From NCBI GenBank assembly GCA_050309795.1, contig JBNRMW010000036.1:66982-130981 (forward strand): 64,000 nt of DNA. The letters run 5' to 3'. Within the stretch, counting starts at the first letter, position 1; each line of letters opens with the position of its first letter. Shown piece by piece: positions 18,928 through 28,152 of this stretch. The notes below the pieces were generated by a model, which was given only the letters and a program-made list of their open reading frames with translations, was not told the DNA's origin and searched no databases. The DNA comes from JBNRMW01 sp050309795 (GTDB lineage: Bacteria; Bacillota_I; Bacilli_A; Erysipelotrichales; Erysipelotrichaceae). The position numbers were made by a program, and so were the translations under genes.

Positions 18928-21483
18928 TTATGCTAAAAATTGAGCGTTTTTTACAACATATTGTTGGTCTTCGACATCAATTATTATACTGCTCCCATCT
19001 TTTAGTTGTTCTTCAATAATCTTGCGTGCTAAGAGGGTTTCCACATCCTTTTGGATATGTCGTTTTAAGGGACGGGCCCCATATTGTAAATTGGTTCCAC
19101 GTTCAATCATCAAAGCTTTTGCGTCATCGGTGACTTGAAGACGAATGTCTTTTCGCTGTAACCGTTGTTGTAGTTCTCCAATAAATTTATCGGCAATTTG
19201 TATAAGGACCTCGGAACTCAAAGCATTGAAGACAACAATTTCATCAATTCGATTAATAAATTCTGGTTTGAAATGATTTTTTACAATCTGTTCGTATCGT
19301 TGTTGGCGCGCTTGTCGATCTAATTCAAACGCATACTCGGATCCTAAATTGGATGTCATAATAATAATGGTGTTTCTAAAGTCGACGACAACCCCCTTAT
19401 TATCGGTTAATCGACCCTCATCTAACACTTGTAACAAGATATTGAAGACATCCGAATGGGCTTTCTCAATTTCGTCAAAGAGCACGATCGAATACGGTGA
19501 TCGGCGAACCGCTTCGGTTAATTGACCGCCTTCATCATAACCAACATAGCCTGGAGGTGCTCCAATTAAACGTGAAACGGAATGTTTCTCCATGTACTCT
19601 GACATGTCGATACGGATGATTTTATGTTCGTCATCGAAGAGTTGTAAAGCTAATGCTTTAGCAACTTCCGTTTTACCCACACCAGTTGGTCCTAAAAACA
19701 TAAAGGAACCAATGGGGCGATTTTCGTCTTGGATATCTGCTTTAGAACGCATAATAGCGTCGCTAACTAATTGTAAAGCTTCGTTTTGACCTTTTACTTG
19801 TTGATGTAAATACGACGACAAATTGAGTAATTTCTCGCGTTCTGTGCTACCCAGTTTGGTAATGTCAATCTGTGTCCATTTTGAAACGATTTGAGCAATT
19901 AATTGTTCGTCAACCATTTCTAGTAAGAGTTTGTTTTCTTGTTCAATTTGTAAACCTTGTTCAATCCGTTTCTCCAAATTGGGAATAGTTTCATACTGGA
20001 GTCGCGCTGCCTGTTCATATTGGGCTTCGTTTTGGGCATGTTCCAAATCCAAACGGGCTTGTTCCAGTGCTTCGCGATCCTGTTTAATTGCTTCAATACT
20101 TTGTTTTTCTTGTTGCCATTGATGGTGTTTCACTTGATAATCTTCTTTAACATTTTCTAATTCGTGTCGCAAATCATCAATGCGGTCTTTGGATTGACGT
20201 GATTCATCCCCTTCTAGGGAAACAATTTCAATTTCTAACTGCCGAATCTTTCGGTTCATTTCATCCAGTTCTTCTGGCATTGAATCCATTTGTACGCGAA
20301 CTGTTGCGCAGGCCTCATCAATTAAATCAATAGCTTTATCCGGTAAGAAACGATCGGTAATATACCGTTGAGAAAGCTGTGCCGCGGCCACAATCGCATT
20401 GTCTTCGATGGTTACCCCATGATAAGACTCAAAGCGGTCCTTTAGTCCCCGTAAAATACTTATCGTATCTTCAACCGATGGTTCTAAAACGGCGACACGT
20501 TGAAAACGACGTTCTAATGCTTTATCCTTTTCAATATGTTTCCGATATTCTTCAAAGGTTGTCGCACCAATACAATTCAATTCCCCACGAGCGAGCATTG
20601 GCTTTAAGAGATTTGCTGCATCCATGGAACCTTCGGTTTTACCCGCACCAATGAGATTATGAATCTCATCAATAAATAAGATGATGTTTCCATCGGATTT
20701 TTCGACTTCATTTAACACTGCTTTTAGGCGTTCTTCAAACTCTCCACGGTATTTTGCTCCAGCAATTAATGCACCCATATCTAATTCGTATACCTGTTTG
20801 TTTTGTAAAGATAAAGGAACATCGTTACGCATGATGCGCCAAGCGAGACCTTCCACAATAGCGGTCTTACCAACTCCTGGTTCACCGATTAGAACTGGAT
20901 TATTCTTGGTCTTACGACTCAAGACTTGAACGATACGGCGAATTTCTTCGTCGCGCCCGATTACAGGATCCACTTTTCCGGATTTAACCGCTTCTACGAG
21001 GTTGCGGCCATATTTGTTAAGAGCGTCCATTTGATTTTCTGCTTGTTGGGTCATAATTTTTTCACCTCCTCGAATATCTAGAATAACTTTTTCTACGTCT
21101 TTTTGTGAAATATTGAAATGTTTAAAATAATGATCATATTCTTTATAACTTCCTAAATAAAGGGCTAAAGCACCAACATATTGATCACCTTGTTGGTCGG
21201 ACCAGTCTTTTGCTTGGTTAAAAACACGGTTAAAACGAGAACTTAAGTGTGGTTGCTGGTTGGTTGATACCCGAGCCTTGCTAAGAAGTTGTTGTTGTAC
21301 ATATTGTTGATGAGCAAATTTGTCCTGCTCCAGTTTTGTCAACACCGCATCTAAAAGATCTGAATTCATCGCCGCTAAAACAAAGTGGTCAATATCGACT
21401 TCTGGATGCTGATATCCTTGAGCTAATTGGATGGCTTCAATGAGAATTTCTGCGGCTTTTTGCGTTAAATGGTCTAGGGTCAT
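18928..21483 (-). CDS. clpB: Protein disaggregase ClpB
   Basis: An 851-residue AAA+ hexameric chaperone that extracts proteins from aggregates together with DnaK. N-domain about 1-145; first ATPase with GEPGVGKTA and DEIHNLIGAG; a full middle coiled coil (about 395-520) which separates ClpB from ClpC; second ATPase with GPTGVGKTE and DEIEKAH. GGAGA precedes the ATG; an earlier frame start is not supported. Two CIRCE boxes flank the promoter, so control is by HrcA as in mycoplasmas rather than by CtsR as in Bacillus. Confidence 0.97.
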   Translation of the reverse strand: MTLDHLTQKAAEILIEAIQLAQGYQHPEVDIDHFVLAAMNSDLLDAVLTKLEQDKFAHQQYVQQQLLSKARVSTNQQPHLSSRFNRVFNQAKDWSDQQGDQYVGALALYLGSYKEYDHYFKHFNISQKDVEKVILDIRGGEKIMTQQAENQMDALNKYGRNLVEAVKSGKVDPVIGRDEEIRRIVQVLSRKTKNNPVLIGEPGVGKTAIVEGLAWRIMRNDVPLSLQNKQVYELDMGALIAGAKYRGEFEERLKAVLNEVEKSDGNIILFIDEIHNLIGAGKTEGSMDAANLLKPMLARGELNCIGATTFEEYRKHIEKDKALERRFQRVAVLEPSVEDTISILRGLKDRFESYHGVTIEDNAIVAAAQLSQRYITDRFLPDKAIDLIDEACATVRVQMDSMPEELDEMNRKIRQLEIEIVSLEGDESRQSKDRIDDLRHELENVKEDYQVKHHQWQQEKQSIEAIKQDREALEQARLDLEHAQNEAQYEQAARLQYETIPNLEKRIEQGLQIEQENKLLLEMVDEQLIAQIVSKWTQIDITKLGSTEREKLLNLSSYLHQQVKGQNEALQLVSDAIMRSKADIQDENRPIGSFMFLGPTGVGKTEVAKALALQLFDDEHKIIRIDMSEYMEKHSVSRLIGAPPGYVGYDEGGQLTEAVRRSPYSIVLFDEIEKAHSDVFNILLQVLDEGRLTDNKGVVVDFRNTIIIMTSNLGSEYAFELDRQARQQRYEQIVKNHFKPEFINRIDEIVVFNALSSEVLIQIADKFIGELQQRLQRKDIRLQVTDDAKALMIERGTNLQYGARPLKRHIQKDVETLLARKIIEEQLKDGSSIIIDVEDQQYVVKNAQFLA

Positions 21484-21495
21484 AGGTCTCCTTTC

Positions 21496-21521
21496 TAGCA
21501 CTCAATCGAATAGAGTGCTAA
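21496..21521. promoter_or_regulatory. CIRCE operator 1 of clpB (in the 5' leader)
   Basis: TAGCACTC, nine bases, GAGTGCTAA: the HrcA-binding consensus with eight perfect pairs. It sits between the clpB transcription start and the ribosome site. Confidence 0.93.
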
Positions 21522-21537
21522 TCTATATCTTAAAGAA

Positions 21538-21555
21538 AAGTGACATTTGTCACTT
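21538..21555. repeat. Perfect palindrome at the clpB transcription start
   Basis: AAGTGACA and TGTCACTT, eight perfect pairs around two bases. It covers the predicted transcription start of clpB between the two CIRCE boxes. It is not a CIRCE or a CtsR heptad repeat; the factor that might bind is unknown. Confidence 0.6.
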
Positions 21556-21560
21556 ATTAA

Positions 21561-21588
21561 ATTATAACACAATAGTTAGCACTGTCAA
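21561..21588 (-). promoter_or_regulatory. clpB promoter
   Basis: Minus-strand TTGACA (21583-21588) and TATAAT (21561-21566), both perfect consensus, spaced 16 bases. The -35 overlaps CIRCE operator 2. The same layout is found before hrcA. Confidence 0.85.
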
Positions 21589-21602
21589 GTGTCGAGTGCT
21601 AA
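21576..21602. promoter_or_regulatory. CIRCE operator 2 of clpB (overlapping the -35 box)
   Basis: TTAGCACTG, nine bases, GAGTGCTAA: consensus CIRCE with one imperfect pair. It also contains the stop region of the upstream flavodoxin-like gene. Confidence 0.93.
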
Positions 21603-22126
21603 CTATTGACGAATTCTACTAATAGCTCTAAATATTTGGGATTGGTCCAATCAACTTTTTGTCCTTGTGAAGACATCAAAGCTTTTTGCCACGGTAAATA
21701 GGTCTCTGGATTTTTCTTCGATAAAGATTTAACTAGCAACCAACACAACCCCCGATCGGTGAAGGTCATTTTTTCTTCATTCCACGCTCCCCTGCCATAA
21801 AACAAGGTTAAGCCACTCAATTCTTATTTAAAATTATTTTGACGCACCTGTTGTATCGTTGCCGGATCATATGGTGAGGCTCCGACACCAAATACCGCAA
21901 CCTTTTTATTTTTTAAACCATAATAGTTTTTACGTAAAAAAAACAAACCAGAAATTCCACTCGCGTAAAAGCCACCCATAAAAATGATTATTTCATAGTT
22001 CTGAAGGATTGATAAATTAGCTTCCTTAATTTGAATCACATCAAAATTCACCATGGATTTGAACCAATTTACATATTTCTTTGTCGATCCATATTTGCTT
22101 TGATAGACGATAATTCCCTTTTTCAT
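21599..22126 (-). pseudogene. Flavodoxin-domain protein interrupted by an in-frame TAA
   Basis: One reading frame of 176 codons split by a single TAA at 21824-21826 (codon 101). The first part has the FMN loop YQSKYGSTKKY and GGFYASGI; the second part continues the same family with LFYGRGAWN and ends PKYLELLVEFV. No frameshift is needed: the frame is the same on both sides. The ATG has weak ribosome-site support. It could be a pseudogene, a sequencing error or two expressed fragments. Family members are small flavodoxin-like proteins related to menaquinone-linked HemG-type proteins; role unknown. Confidence 0.75.
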
Positions 22127-22224
22127 TTATTCATCCCATCGATCTTCATTTTAAAGGGTGTGTATAAAGAGATGGTTAGTTATTTGTAAAGTTCATGTCG
22201 ACATTTTACATGGATGCGTCTTTT

Positions 22225-22527
22225 TTAATGACAACCACATTGACCACCACAACAACCTTGTAGAGGTAATTTAAGATGTTTGTACAGCGCTTTGCGGATT
22301 TTATCCACATCACTGCAATGACACTGTTGGTCTACTGGCTGACAGTGGCATTCTAAAAAAACGGCATGTTGATCAAGCAAAATCTCCTCGACTTCATTTG
22401 TTGAGCGTTGAATTTCTAATTGAATACCCTTTTCTCTTAAATCGTGATGAACTTCAAAAAGTACCGTGTTCAGGGCATCGATTAAATCTATATTTTTACT
22501 ATTTACTTCAATTTTTACTGTTCTCAT
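22225..22527 (-). CDS. Unknown small protein with Cys/His-rich C-terminus
   Basis: A 100-residue cytosolic protein of no recognised family. The N-terminal 55 residues are an ordinary alpha/beta stretch. From residue about 60 cysteines and histidines cluster: ECHCQPVDQQCHC, then the tail GCCGGQCGCH. This could bind metal, as in some iron or nickel handling proteins, but no enzyme motif is seen. GAGG lies 6 bases before the ATG. It is a single gene between the flavodoxin remnant and the dnaK operon terminator. Confidence 0.75.
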   Translation of the reverse strand: MRTVKIEVNSKNIDLIDALNTVLFEVHHDLREKGIQLEIQRSTNEVEEILLDQHAVFLECHCQPVDQQCHCSDVDKIRKALYKHLKLPLQGCCGGQCGCH

Positions 22528-22593
22528 TTAAACCTCACCCACCCATTATAGCAAAATACCTAGTAAATCGCAGGAACGATTATGAGGATATGT

Positions 22594-22633
22594 AAAAAAG
22601 AACTCCTACCCAATCTAGAGTTAGAGTTCTTTT
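22594..22633 (-). terminator. Terminator of the hrcA-grpE-dnaK-dnaJ operon
   Basis: Ten-pair stem AAAAGAACTC / GAGTTCTTTT on the minus strand, ending in six T residues, 24 bases after the dnaJ stop. Confidence 0.85.
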
Positions 22634-22656
22634 CGATACCATCTTATTAGTATTCA

Positions 22657-23772
22657 TTATTTAAATAGTTGCTTAAACTTATCAAATGGTGATTCTTTTG
22701 TCCGCGTAACATTCCGCAGTTTTTCATACAATTTACGTTCTTCTGAAGATAGAGAATGATCGACCTCTACAAGGATTTCAACGATTTGATCTCCCGTTTT
22801 TCCAGTCCGTATGTCTTTAGCACCTTTTCCTTTGAGACGTAATTTAGTTCCATGTTGAGTGCCTTCAGGAATCTTCAGTTGGACATCCCCATAAACTGTT
22901 GGGACATCAATACTAGTTCCTAGTGTCGCATCTACGACAGAAACTGGTATTTTCAGGTATATATTCGATCCTTCACGAATAAAATGTTTGTCTGGTGTGA
23001 CGACAATTTCAATATATAGGTCTCCGTTTGGTCCACCATTACTTCCACGATGGCCTTTTCCTGCCACACGTAATTGTTGGCCGGACTGAATACCTTCGGG
23101 AATGGTAACATCCACCGCAACTTTCTTGTTAATATATCCATTTCCACGACATTTGCGGCAAGATTTTGTGATTTGTTTTCCGGTACCACCACAAGTTTGA
23201 CACGTCGATTCCGTTTGGAATACACCAAACATCGTTCGTTGCTGAGACAGAACTCGACCGCTACCATGACAGGTCGAACAGGTCGACACATTGGAAGGTG
23301 AATCTGCCCCGGAACCATGACAATGATCACAAGTTTCGTCAACATTCATATTGAGTGTTTCAACCTTGCCAAAAATGGCATCACGGAAGGAAACACGCAT
23401 TTGCATAAATCGGTCTTGTCCTTTAATAGGACCGGTATGGGCCGAGCGGCGACTACCACCCATGCCCCCACCAAAGAACGAGTCAAAAATATCTTCAAAG
23501 CCGCCAGTACCAAAGCCAGAGAATCCTCCGCCTTGGCCAAAAGCGCCTTCCATACCCGCATGACCAAATTGATCATACGTTTGACGCTTGCTGTCGTCAC
23601 TTAGTATTTCATAAGCTTCTTGAACTTCCTTAAACTTTTCCTCAGCATCTGCAGCTTGGTTCATATCGGGATGATACTTCTTGGCAAGCGCACGATAAGC
23701 TTTCTTAATCTCCGCTTCGGTGGCGTTCTTGGAGATCCCTAAGATTTCATAGTAATCTCGTTTCTTTGCCAT
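22657..23772 (-). CDS. dnaJ: Chaperone DnaJ (Hsp40)
   Basis: A 371-residue co-chaperone that delivers substrates to DnaK and stimulates its ATPase. J domain 1-70 with HPD (KYHPDMN), a Gly/Phe-rich linker (about 75-105), four zinc repeats (CDHCHGSGA, CSTCHGSGR, CQTCGGTGK, CRKCRGNGY) and the C-terminal substrate domains. Type I DnaJ, complete. It lies 23 bases after dnaK in the operon. Confidence 0.98.
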   Translation of the reverse strand: MAKKRDYYEILGISKNATEAEIKKAYRALAKKYHPDMNQAADAEEKFKEVQEAYEILSDDSKRQTYDQFGHAGMEGAFGQGGGFSGFGTGGFEDIFDSFFGGGMGGSRRSAHTGPIKGQDRFMQMRVSFRDAIFGKVETLNMNVDETCDHCHGSGADSPSNVSTCSTCHGSGRVLSQQRTMFGVFQTESTCQTCGGTGKQITKSCRKCRGNGYINKKVAVDVTIPEGIQSGQQLRVAGKGHRGSNGGPNGDLYIEIVVTPDKHFIREGSNIYLKIPVSVVDATLGTSIDVPTVYGDVQLKIPEGTQHGTKLRLKGKGAKDIRTGKTGDQIVEILVEVDHSLSSEERKLYEKLRNVTRTKESPFDKFKQLFK

Positions 23773-23795
23773 TTACAATCCCCACGCTTTCTTCT

Positions 23796-25604
23796 TTAGT
23801 GCTTTTCAGTGAAATCCGCATCCATAATATCATCGTCTTGGCCTGTTGTCGACGTTGGATCGCCCTGTTCTTGGGCTTGTTGTTGATACATTTGTTCGGA
23901 CATCGTGTGCGCTGCAGCTTCCAAGGCGTTCACTTTTTCTTTCAAACTTTCGTAGTCATTTTCATCTAACGCACTTTGTAATTCGTCACGTAGTTTTTCT
24001 ACTTCGGCTTTTTGACTGGCGTCTATATTAGCCTCTTCGTTTTCTAAACTTTGATTAATTTGATGGATGAGTTGTTCTGCTTTGTTTTTTAACTCGGCTT
24101 CTTCGCGTCGTTTCTCATCAGCTTCTTTGTTTAGTTCGGCTTCTTGAACCATTTTTTCGATTTCTTCCTCACTCAATCCCGAGCTATTTGAAATTGTGAT
24201 CGATTGTTTCTTGTTAGTGCCTTTATCCAAAGCCGAGACATGCACAATACCGTTAACGTCAATATCGAAGGTTACTTCGATTTGTGGAATTCCCCGCGGC
24301 GCTGGTGCAATACCATCTAATTTAAACATCCCTAAGGTCTTGTTATCATTGGCCATTGGTCGCTCACCCTGGAGCACATGAATATCGACTGCTGGTTGAT
24401 TATCGGCTGCTGTAGAGAACACTTGAGACTTCGATGTCGGAATCGTTGTATTACGCGAAATTAACGTTGTCATGACCCCACCCATGGTTTCAATTCCTAA
24501 GCTCAGTGGTGTAACGTCTAATAGGAGAACACCTTCAACATCTTTATTAATAACTCCGGCTTGAATGGCAGCACCCATGGCGACTACTTCGTCTGGATTA
24601 ACTGAACGATTTGGTTCTTTACCTAATTCATTTTTAACGAGTTCTTGAATCGAAAGCATCCGTGTTGATCCACCAACTAATAACACTTGATGGATATCAT
24701 TTTTTGTCAAATTTGCATCTTGCAAAGCTTGACGAATAGGTTTCAATGTCCGGTCAACTAAGTGCTTGGTCATATTATCGAAGTTCGCCCGTGTCAGTGT
24801 TGTTTCTAAGTGTAGTGGGCCATGTTCGTTTGCTGAAATAAACGGCAAGGAGACATTTGTTTGGACCATCGACGAAAGTTCTTTCTTCGCTTTCTCTGCA
24901 GCTTCTTTTAAACGTTGCATTGCCATTTTATCTTTACTTAAGTCAATAGCATTTTCTTTTTTAAATTGATCGACTAACCAATTAACAACGATATTGTCGA
25001 AGTCGTCTCCACCCAATGAGTTATCGCCAGAAGTCGATAAAACTTCAAAGGTTCCATCAGCAAGTTCTAATATACTAACATCAAAAGTTCCACCACCAAG
25101 GTCAAAGACCAAAACTTTTTCTTCAATTCCTTCGCGATCAATACCAAATGCTAAAGCAGCAGCCGTTGGTTCGTTAATAATACGTTCAACTTCTAAACCA
25201 GCAATCGTTCCAGCATCTTTTGTCGCTTGTCTTTGAGCATCGTTAAAATAAGCAGGGACCGTAATGACCGCTTTTTTAACTGGTTCGCCCAAATAACTTT
25301 CTGCATAGGTTTTCATATACTGCAATAACATCGCAGAAATTTCTTCTGGTTTGTACTCTTTTCCTTCAGCACTGACCGTTTTGTCCGTACCCATTAAACG
25401 TTTAATACTCGCCACCGAGTTTGGGTTCGTTATTAATTGACGCTTCGCCGCTTCACCGACAATACGTTCGCCATCTTTAAAACTAACCACGGAAGGAGTG
25501 GTTCGATTGCCTTCGGGATTTGGGATAATTTTTGCTTCTCCGCCTTCCATTACCGCAACGGCAGAGTTGGTTGTTCCTAAGTCAATTCCAATAATTTTAC
25601 TCAT
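23796..25604 (-). CDS. dnaK: Chaperone DnaK (Hsp70)
   Basis: A 602-residue ATP-dependent chaperone. N-terminal GIDLGTTNSAV, phosphate-2 motif DLGGGTFDVSIL, adenosine motif LLVGGSTRM and linker GVLLLDVTPLSLGIET are visible; the helical lid ends in an acidic EDD-like tail (QDDDIMDADFTEK). It lacks the long insert in the ATPase domain found in Gram-negative homologues. A GGAGGAA site precedes the ATG. Central gene of the HrcA-regulated operon. Confidence 0.98.
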   Translation of the reverse strand: MSKIIGIDLGTTNSAVAVMEGGEAKIIPNPEGNRTTPSVVSFKDGERIVGEAAKRQLITNPNSVASIKRLMGTDKTVSAEGKEYKPEEISAMLLQYMKTYAESYLGEPVKKAVITVPAYFNDAQRQATKDAGTIAGLEVERIINEPTAAALAFGIDREGIEEKVLVFDLGGGTFDVSILELADGTFEVLSTSGDNSLGGDDFDNIVVNWLVDQFKKENAIDLSKDKMAMQRLKEAAEKAKKELSSMVQTNVSLPFISANEHGPLHLETTLTRANFDNMTKHLVDRTLKPIRQALQDANLTKNDIHQVLLVGGSTRMLSIQELVKNELGKEPNRSVNPDEVVAMGAAIQAGVINKDVEGVLLLDVTPLSLGIETMGGVMTTLISRNTTIPTSKSQVFSTAADNQPAVDIHVLQGERPMANDNKTLGMFKLDGIAPAPRGIPQIEVTFDIDVNGIVHVSALDKGTNKKQSITISNSSGLSEEEIEKMVQEAELNKEADEKRREEAELKNKAEQLIHQINQSLENEEANIDASQKAEVEKLRDELQSALDENDYESLKEKVNALEAAAHTMSEQMYQQQAQEQGDPTSTTGQDDDIMDADFTEKH

Positions 25605-25616
25605 ATTTAGTTCCTC

Positions 25617-26183
25617 CTATTCGCTAACTTTCACCAAGCTAGCACGTAATATACGATCTTTTAGTACATATCCTTTTTGTAAAACTTCTATCACTGTGTT
25701 CGGTTCCACACCCTCGACCTTTTCTGTAAATAATGCTTGATCAAAGTTTGGGTCAAACGGTTTATTGAGATTATCCCGAACATCTATGCCTTCATTCTTT
25801 AACGCCGCAACGAGTTGTTGATAAATCATCTCAATACCGGTCATAAAGGATTCATCGATACCTTCGGTTTGTAAAGCCCGCTCGAGATTATCCAATACCG
25901 GTAACACTTCTGTCGCAAACGATTGAATGCGATACTTCATAATGTCTTGTACTTCTTTGTTTTTTCGTTTTTTGAAGTTTTCAGCATCCGCATGGGCTCG
26001 GTAGTAATCATTTTTGTATTTTTCTTTTTCTTCTTCCAACTCCTGGTTATGCTCTTTTAAGGCATCTATTAAGAGTTGTTGCTTCAAGATGATCTGATCG
26101 TCGTCTTCAATTTCTGAATTCTTTTCAACGTTCACATCTTCCGGTTTTCCGTGTTCAATTTTTTCTTTCTTCTTTTTTTCCAC
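25617..26183 (-). CDS. grpE: Nucleotide exchange factor GrpE
   Basis: A 188-residue dimeric factor that releases ADP from DnaK. Charged N-terminus, a long helix (about 35-95, RAHADAENFKKRKNKE) and a beta-wing (DVLPVLDNLERAL-like region, then KPFDPNFDQALF and GYVLKDRILRASLVKV). The start is GTG, with GGAG 8 bases upstream. It overlaps neither neighbour: four bases after hrcA, 12 before dnaK. Confidence 0.96.
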   Translation of the reverse strand: MEKKKKEKIEHGKPEDVNVEKNSEIEDDDQIILKQQLLIDALKEHNQELEEEKEKYKNDYYRAHADAENFKKRKNKEVQDIMKYRIQSFATEVLPVLDNLERALQTEGIDESFMTGIEMIYQQLVAALKNEGIDVRDNLNKPFDPNFDQALFTEKVEGVEPNTVIEVLQKGYVLKDRILRASLVKVSE

Positions 26184-26187
26184 CTAA

Positions 26188-27195
26188 TCACTCCTTTGTT
26201 CCATATACTTTTTCAATCAGTGAAGATACATATTCTACCAAGGCGACGACTGAGTCATAATCCATTCGGGATGGCCCAACGACCATGAGTTGTCGTTCTT
26301 GATCTTCTATTACAATTGGCGAAGAGACAATGGCGACATCCTCAACCCAGTAGAGGTGGGTTCGGGAAGAATGTTCCAATTGGATTGGATTTCCCGTATA
26401 AATTTCATTCCACATACTTGAATCTTCCAACATATTTAATAGTTGTTTCAATTTATTCACATCCGCAAATTCTGGCTGATTCAATAAATTGTTTTTGCCG
26501 GAAAAATAAACCTTATCGCTCGCAAACTTAACGAAAGCCGTGGAGAACGCTTCAAATAAACGCTCATAAGCTTGGATACTTTGAGCAATAATCGGGCGAA
26601 TTAACTCCATCTTTTCAACAAGTTGGTGTAAGGGTGTTCCCGTTAAGCGATCGTTCAAGATCGCTACATACTTCGATAAATCTTCAACAACCGTTCCATT
26701 CTCCAATCGAAACACCTTACTTTCGCGATGGCCTAAGTTGGTTTCAAAAGTCACCAAGGCACAATCAGAATCATAAACGAGTGACTCCACTTTTTCAAGA
26801 GATTGTTGTTGAGATTCGGCACCCAAGATCCCCGTCGTGAGGTTGGTCATCTGCGATAAGATATCTACACTTTCCATTAAAGCAGCCTCAACATTTTGTT
26901 GTCGTTGTTCAAAGATTGAATTCAAGGCTAATTCCATTTTTTGATTATCGGGTTCGTCCATAATGTATTGAACGTAAAATCGATAACCATCAATCGAAGG
27001 AATACGGCCGCTGGAAGCATGCGTTTTTTCAATCAACCCCATTTCTTCCAACGTACTCATTTCATTACGGACGGTTGCTGAAGAATAGGGCCACTTATAT
27101 TTATCTAGCAGCGTTTTAGACCCCACGGGTTCTGCTGTTTCAATAAACTCTTTAACGATGGCTTTGAGTATTTCTATCCGTCGTTCAGTTAGCAT
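26188..27195 (-). CDS. hrcA: Heat-inducible transcription repressor HrcA
   Basis: A 335-residue repressor that binds CIRCE and is held active by GroEL. N-terminal winged helix with the conserved TAEPVGSKTLL and SSATVRNEM.TLEEMGL, then IRPSIDGYRFYV-like hinge (GRIPSIDGYRFYVQYI). AAAGGAGG precedes the ATG. It heads hrcA-grpE-dnaK-dnaJ and represses its own operon through the CIRCE at 27251, and clpB through two more. groES-groEL are not in the window. Confidence 0.97.
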   Translation of the reverse strand: MLTERRIEILKAIVKEFIETAEPVGSKTLLDKYKWPYSSATVRNEMSTLEEMGLIEKTHASSGRIPSIDGYRFYVQYIMDEPDNQKMELALNSIFEQRQQNVEAALMESVDILSQMTNLTTGILGAESQQQSLEKVESLVYDSDCALVTFETNLGHRESKVFRLENGTVVEDLSKYVAILNDRLTGTPLHQLVEKMELIRPIIAQSIQAYERLFEAFSTAFVKFASDKVYFSGKNNLLNQPEFADVNKLKQLLNMLEDSSMWNEIYTGNPIQLEHSSRTHLYWVEDVAIVSSPIVIEDQERQLMVVGPSRMDYDSVVALVEYVSSLIEKVYGTKE

Positions 27196-27235
27196 TTTGG
27201 CCTCCTTTCTACAATCTTTTAGACTGTTCTTACGT

Positions 27236-27263
27236 ATTATATCATAGTTTTTAGCACTGTCAA
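27236..27263 (-). promoter_or_regulatory. hrcA operon promoter
   Basis: Consensus TTGACA (27258-27263) and TATAAT (27236-27241) spaced 16 bases, overlapping the CIRCE on the upstream side. Confidence 0.85.
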
Positions 27264-27277
27264 TCTTTGAGTGCTAA
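27251..27277. promoter_or_regulatory. CIRCE operator of the hrcA-dnaK operon
   Basis: TTAGCACTG, nine bases, GAGTGCTAA. Same sequence and same offset to the promoter as clpB operator 2. Confidence 0.95.
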
Positions 27278-27336
27278 AAACAGGTTGGTTTCCATTTATT
27301 TGAGCCGGCATTTTTATCCAAAGTCAACATTTCATG

Positions 27337-27342
27337 TATAAT
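27337..27342 (+). promoter_or_regulatory. Candidate pgeF -10 box
   Basis: TATAAT 27 bases before the pgeF ATG, preceded by TG. No good -35 box is seen. Lies 60 bases from the divergent hrcA CIRCE. Confidence 0.4.
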
Positions 27343-27369
27343 AACTTTAGACACAAAGGAGATTCTATC

Positions 27370-28152
27370 ATGGCCTTCATTCGATATAAACCTTTTAACA
27401 CCATCATTGCTGGTACCTCCGATCGAAACGGTGGTTTTTCCAAAGAACCTTATACTTCACTAAATGGGGCATTAACCGTTGGTGATAATAGTCTAGACGT
27501 GGTCAACAATCGTCAACGATTAGCTGAAAAAGTCGGTATCCCTTTAAATAACTGGGTATTCTGCCGTCAATGTCATAGCGATCAACTCCGGAAAGTAACG
27601 TCCTTTGACAAAGGACGGGGCGCTTTTGATCATGAAGAAGGTATCCGCGACTGTGATGCGCTGTACACCAAAGACCAAGACGTCGTACTCGCCTTTGTTC
27701 ATGCGGATTGTGTCCCGATTTTATTAGTAGAACCCGAAAAGAAAATTATTGCTGCAATCCATGCTGGTTGGCCGGGCACCCTTAAAGAAATCACTTCCAA
27801 AGTTTTAATGGAACTCCAAGAAAAAGAACAAATAGACCCGAAAAAGATTAGAGCCTATGTTGGTCCAGCTATTTCCTATGCCTCGAGCTTAGTTAATGAA
27901 AACATCCAACCATATCTCGAGCATATGAGTTTTGATGCTTCTGAATATATCACTATTTTCCCTGGCAACCAGGCAAAAATCGATGCTCGTGGCCTCAATA
28001 TAAAAATGCTGCTCGAAGCAGGCGTCCCTTTTGAGAACATCACGAACCTTGATTTAGATACCTACATCAATGAAGAACTTTGTTTTTCATATCAAAGACA
28101 AGCCGTTACTGGTAGACATATTACCTTTATAGCTCAATGCCAAAGCGATTAG
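27370..28152 (+). CDS. pgeF: Purine nucleoside phosphorylase / laccase-domain protein (PgeF, YlmD-like)
   Basis: A 260-residue member of the multicopper-polyphenol-oxidase-like family. Members have been shown to act on purine nucleosides, and in Escherichia coli the protein corrects misincorporated residues in peptidoglycan precursors. The metal-site residues lie in CRQCHSD, HADCVP and HAGWPGT in family order. AAAGGAG 7 bases upstream supports this ATG over an upstream one. It is divergent from hrcA and overlaps the next gene by 16 bases. Confidence 0.9.
   Translation: MAFIRYKPFNTIIAGTSDRNGGFSKEPYTSLNGALTVGDNSLDVVNNRQRLAEKVGIPLNNWVFCRQCHSDQLRKVTSFDKGRGAFDHEEGIRDCDALYTKDQDVVLAFVHADCVPILLVEPEKKIIAAIHAGWPGTLKEITSKVLMELQEKEQIDPKKIRAYVGPAISYASSLVNENIQPYLEHMSFDASEYITIFPGNQAKIDARGLNIKMLLEAGVPFENITNLDLDTYINEELCFSYQRQAVTGRHITFIAQCQSD

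Noticed and set aside
21599..22126. Two separate small genes (73 and 100 residues)
   Set aside because: Both halves are in the same frame with one TAA between and match consecutive parts of one flavodoxin family.
23317..25236. Several long frames antisense to dnaJ and dnaK
   Set aside because: They are mirror frames of strong coding genes, have no ribosome sites and no family match.
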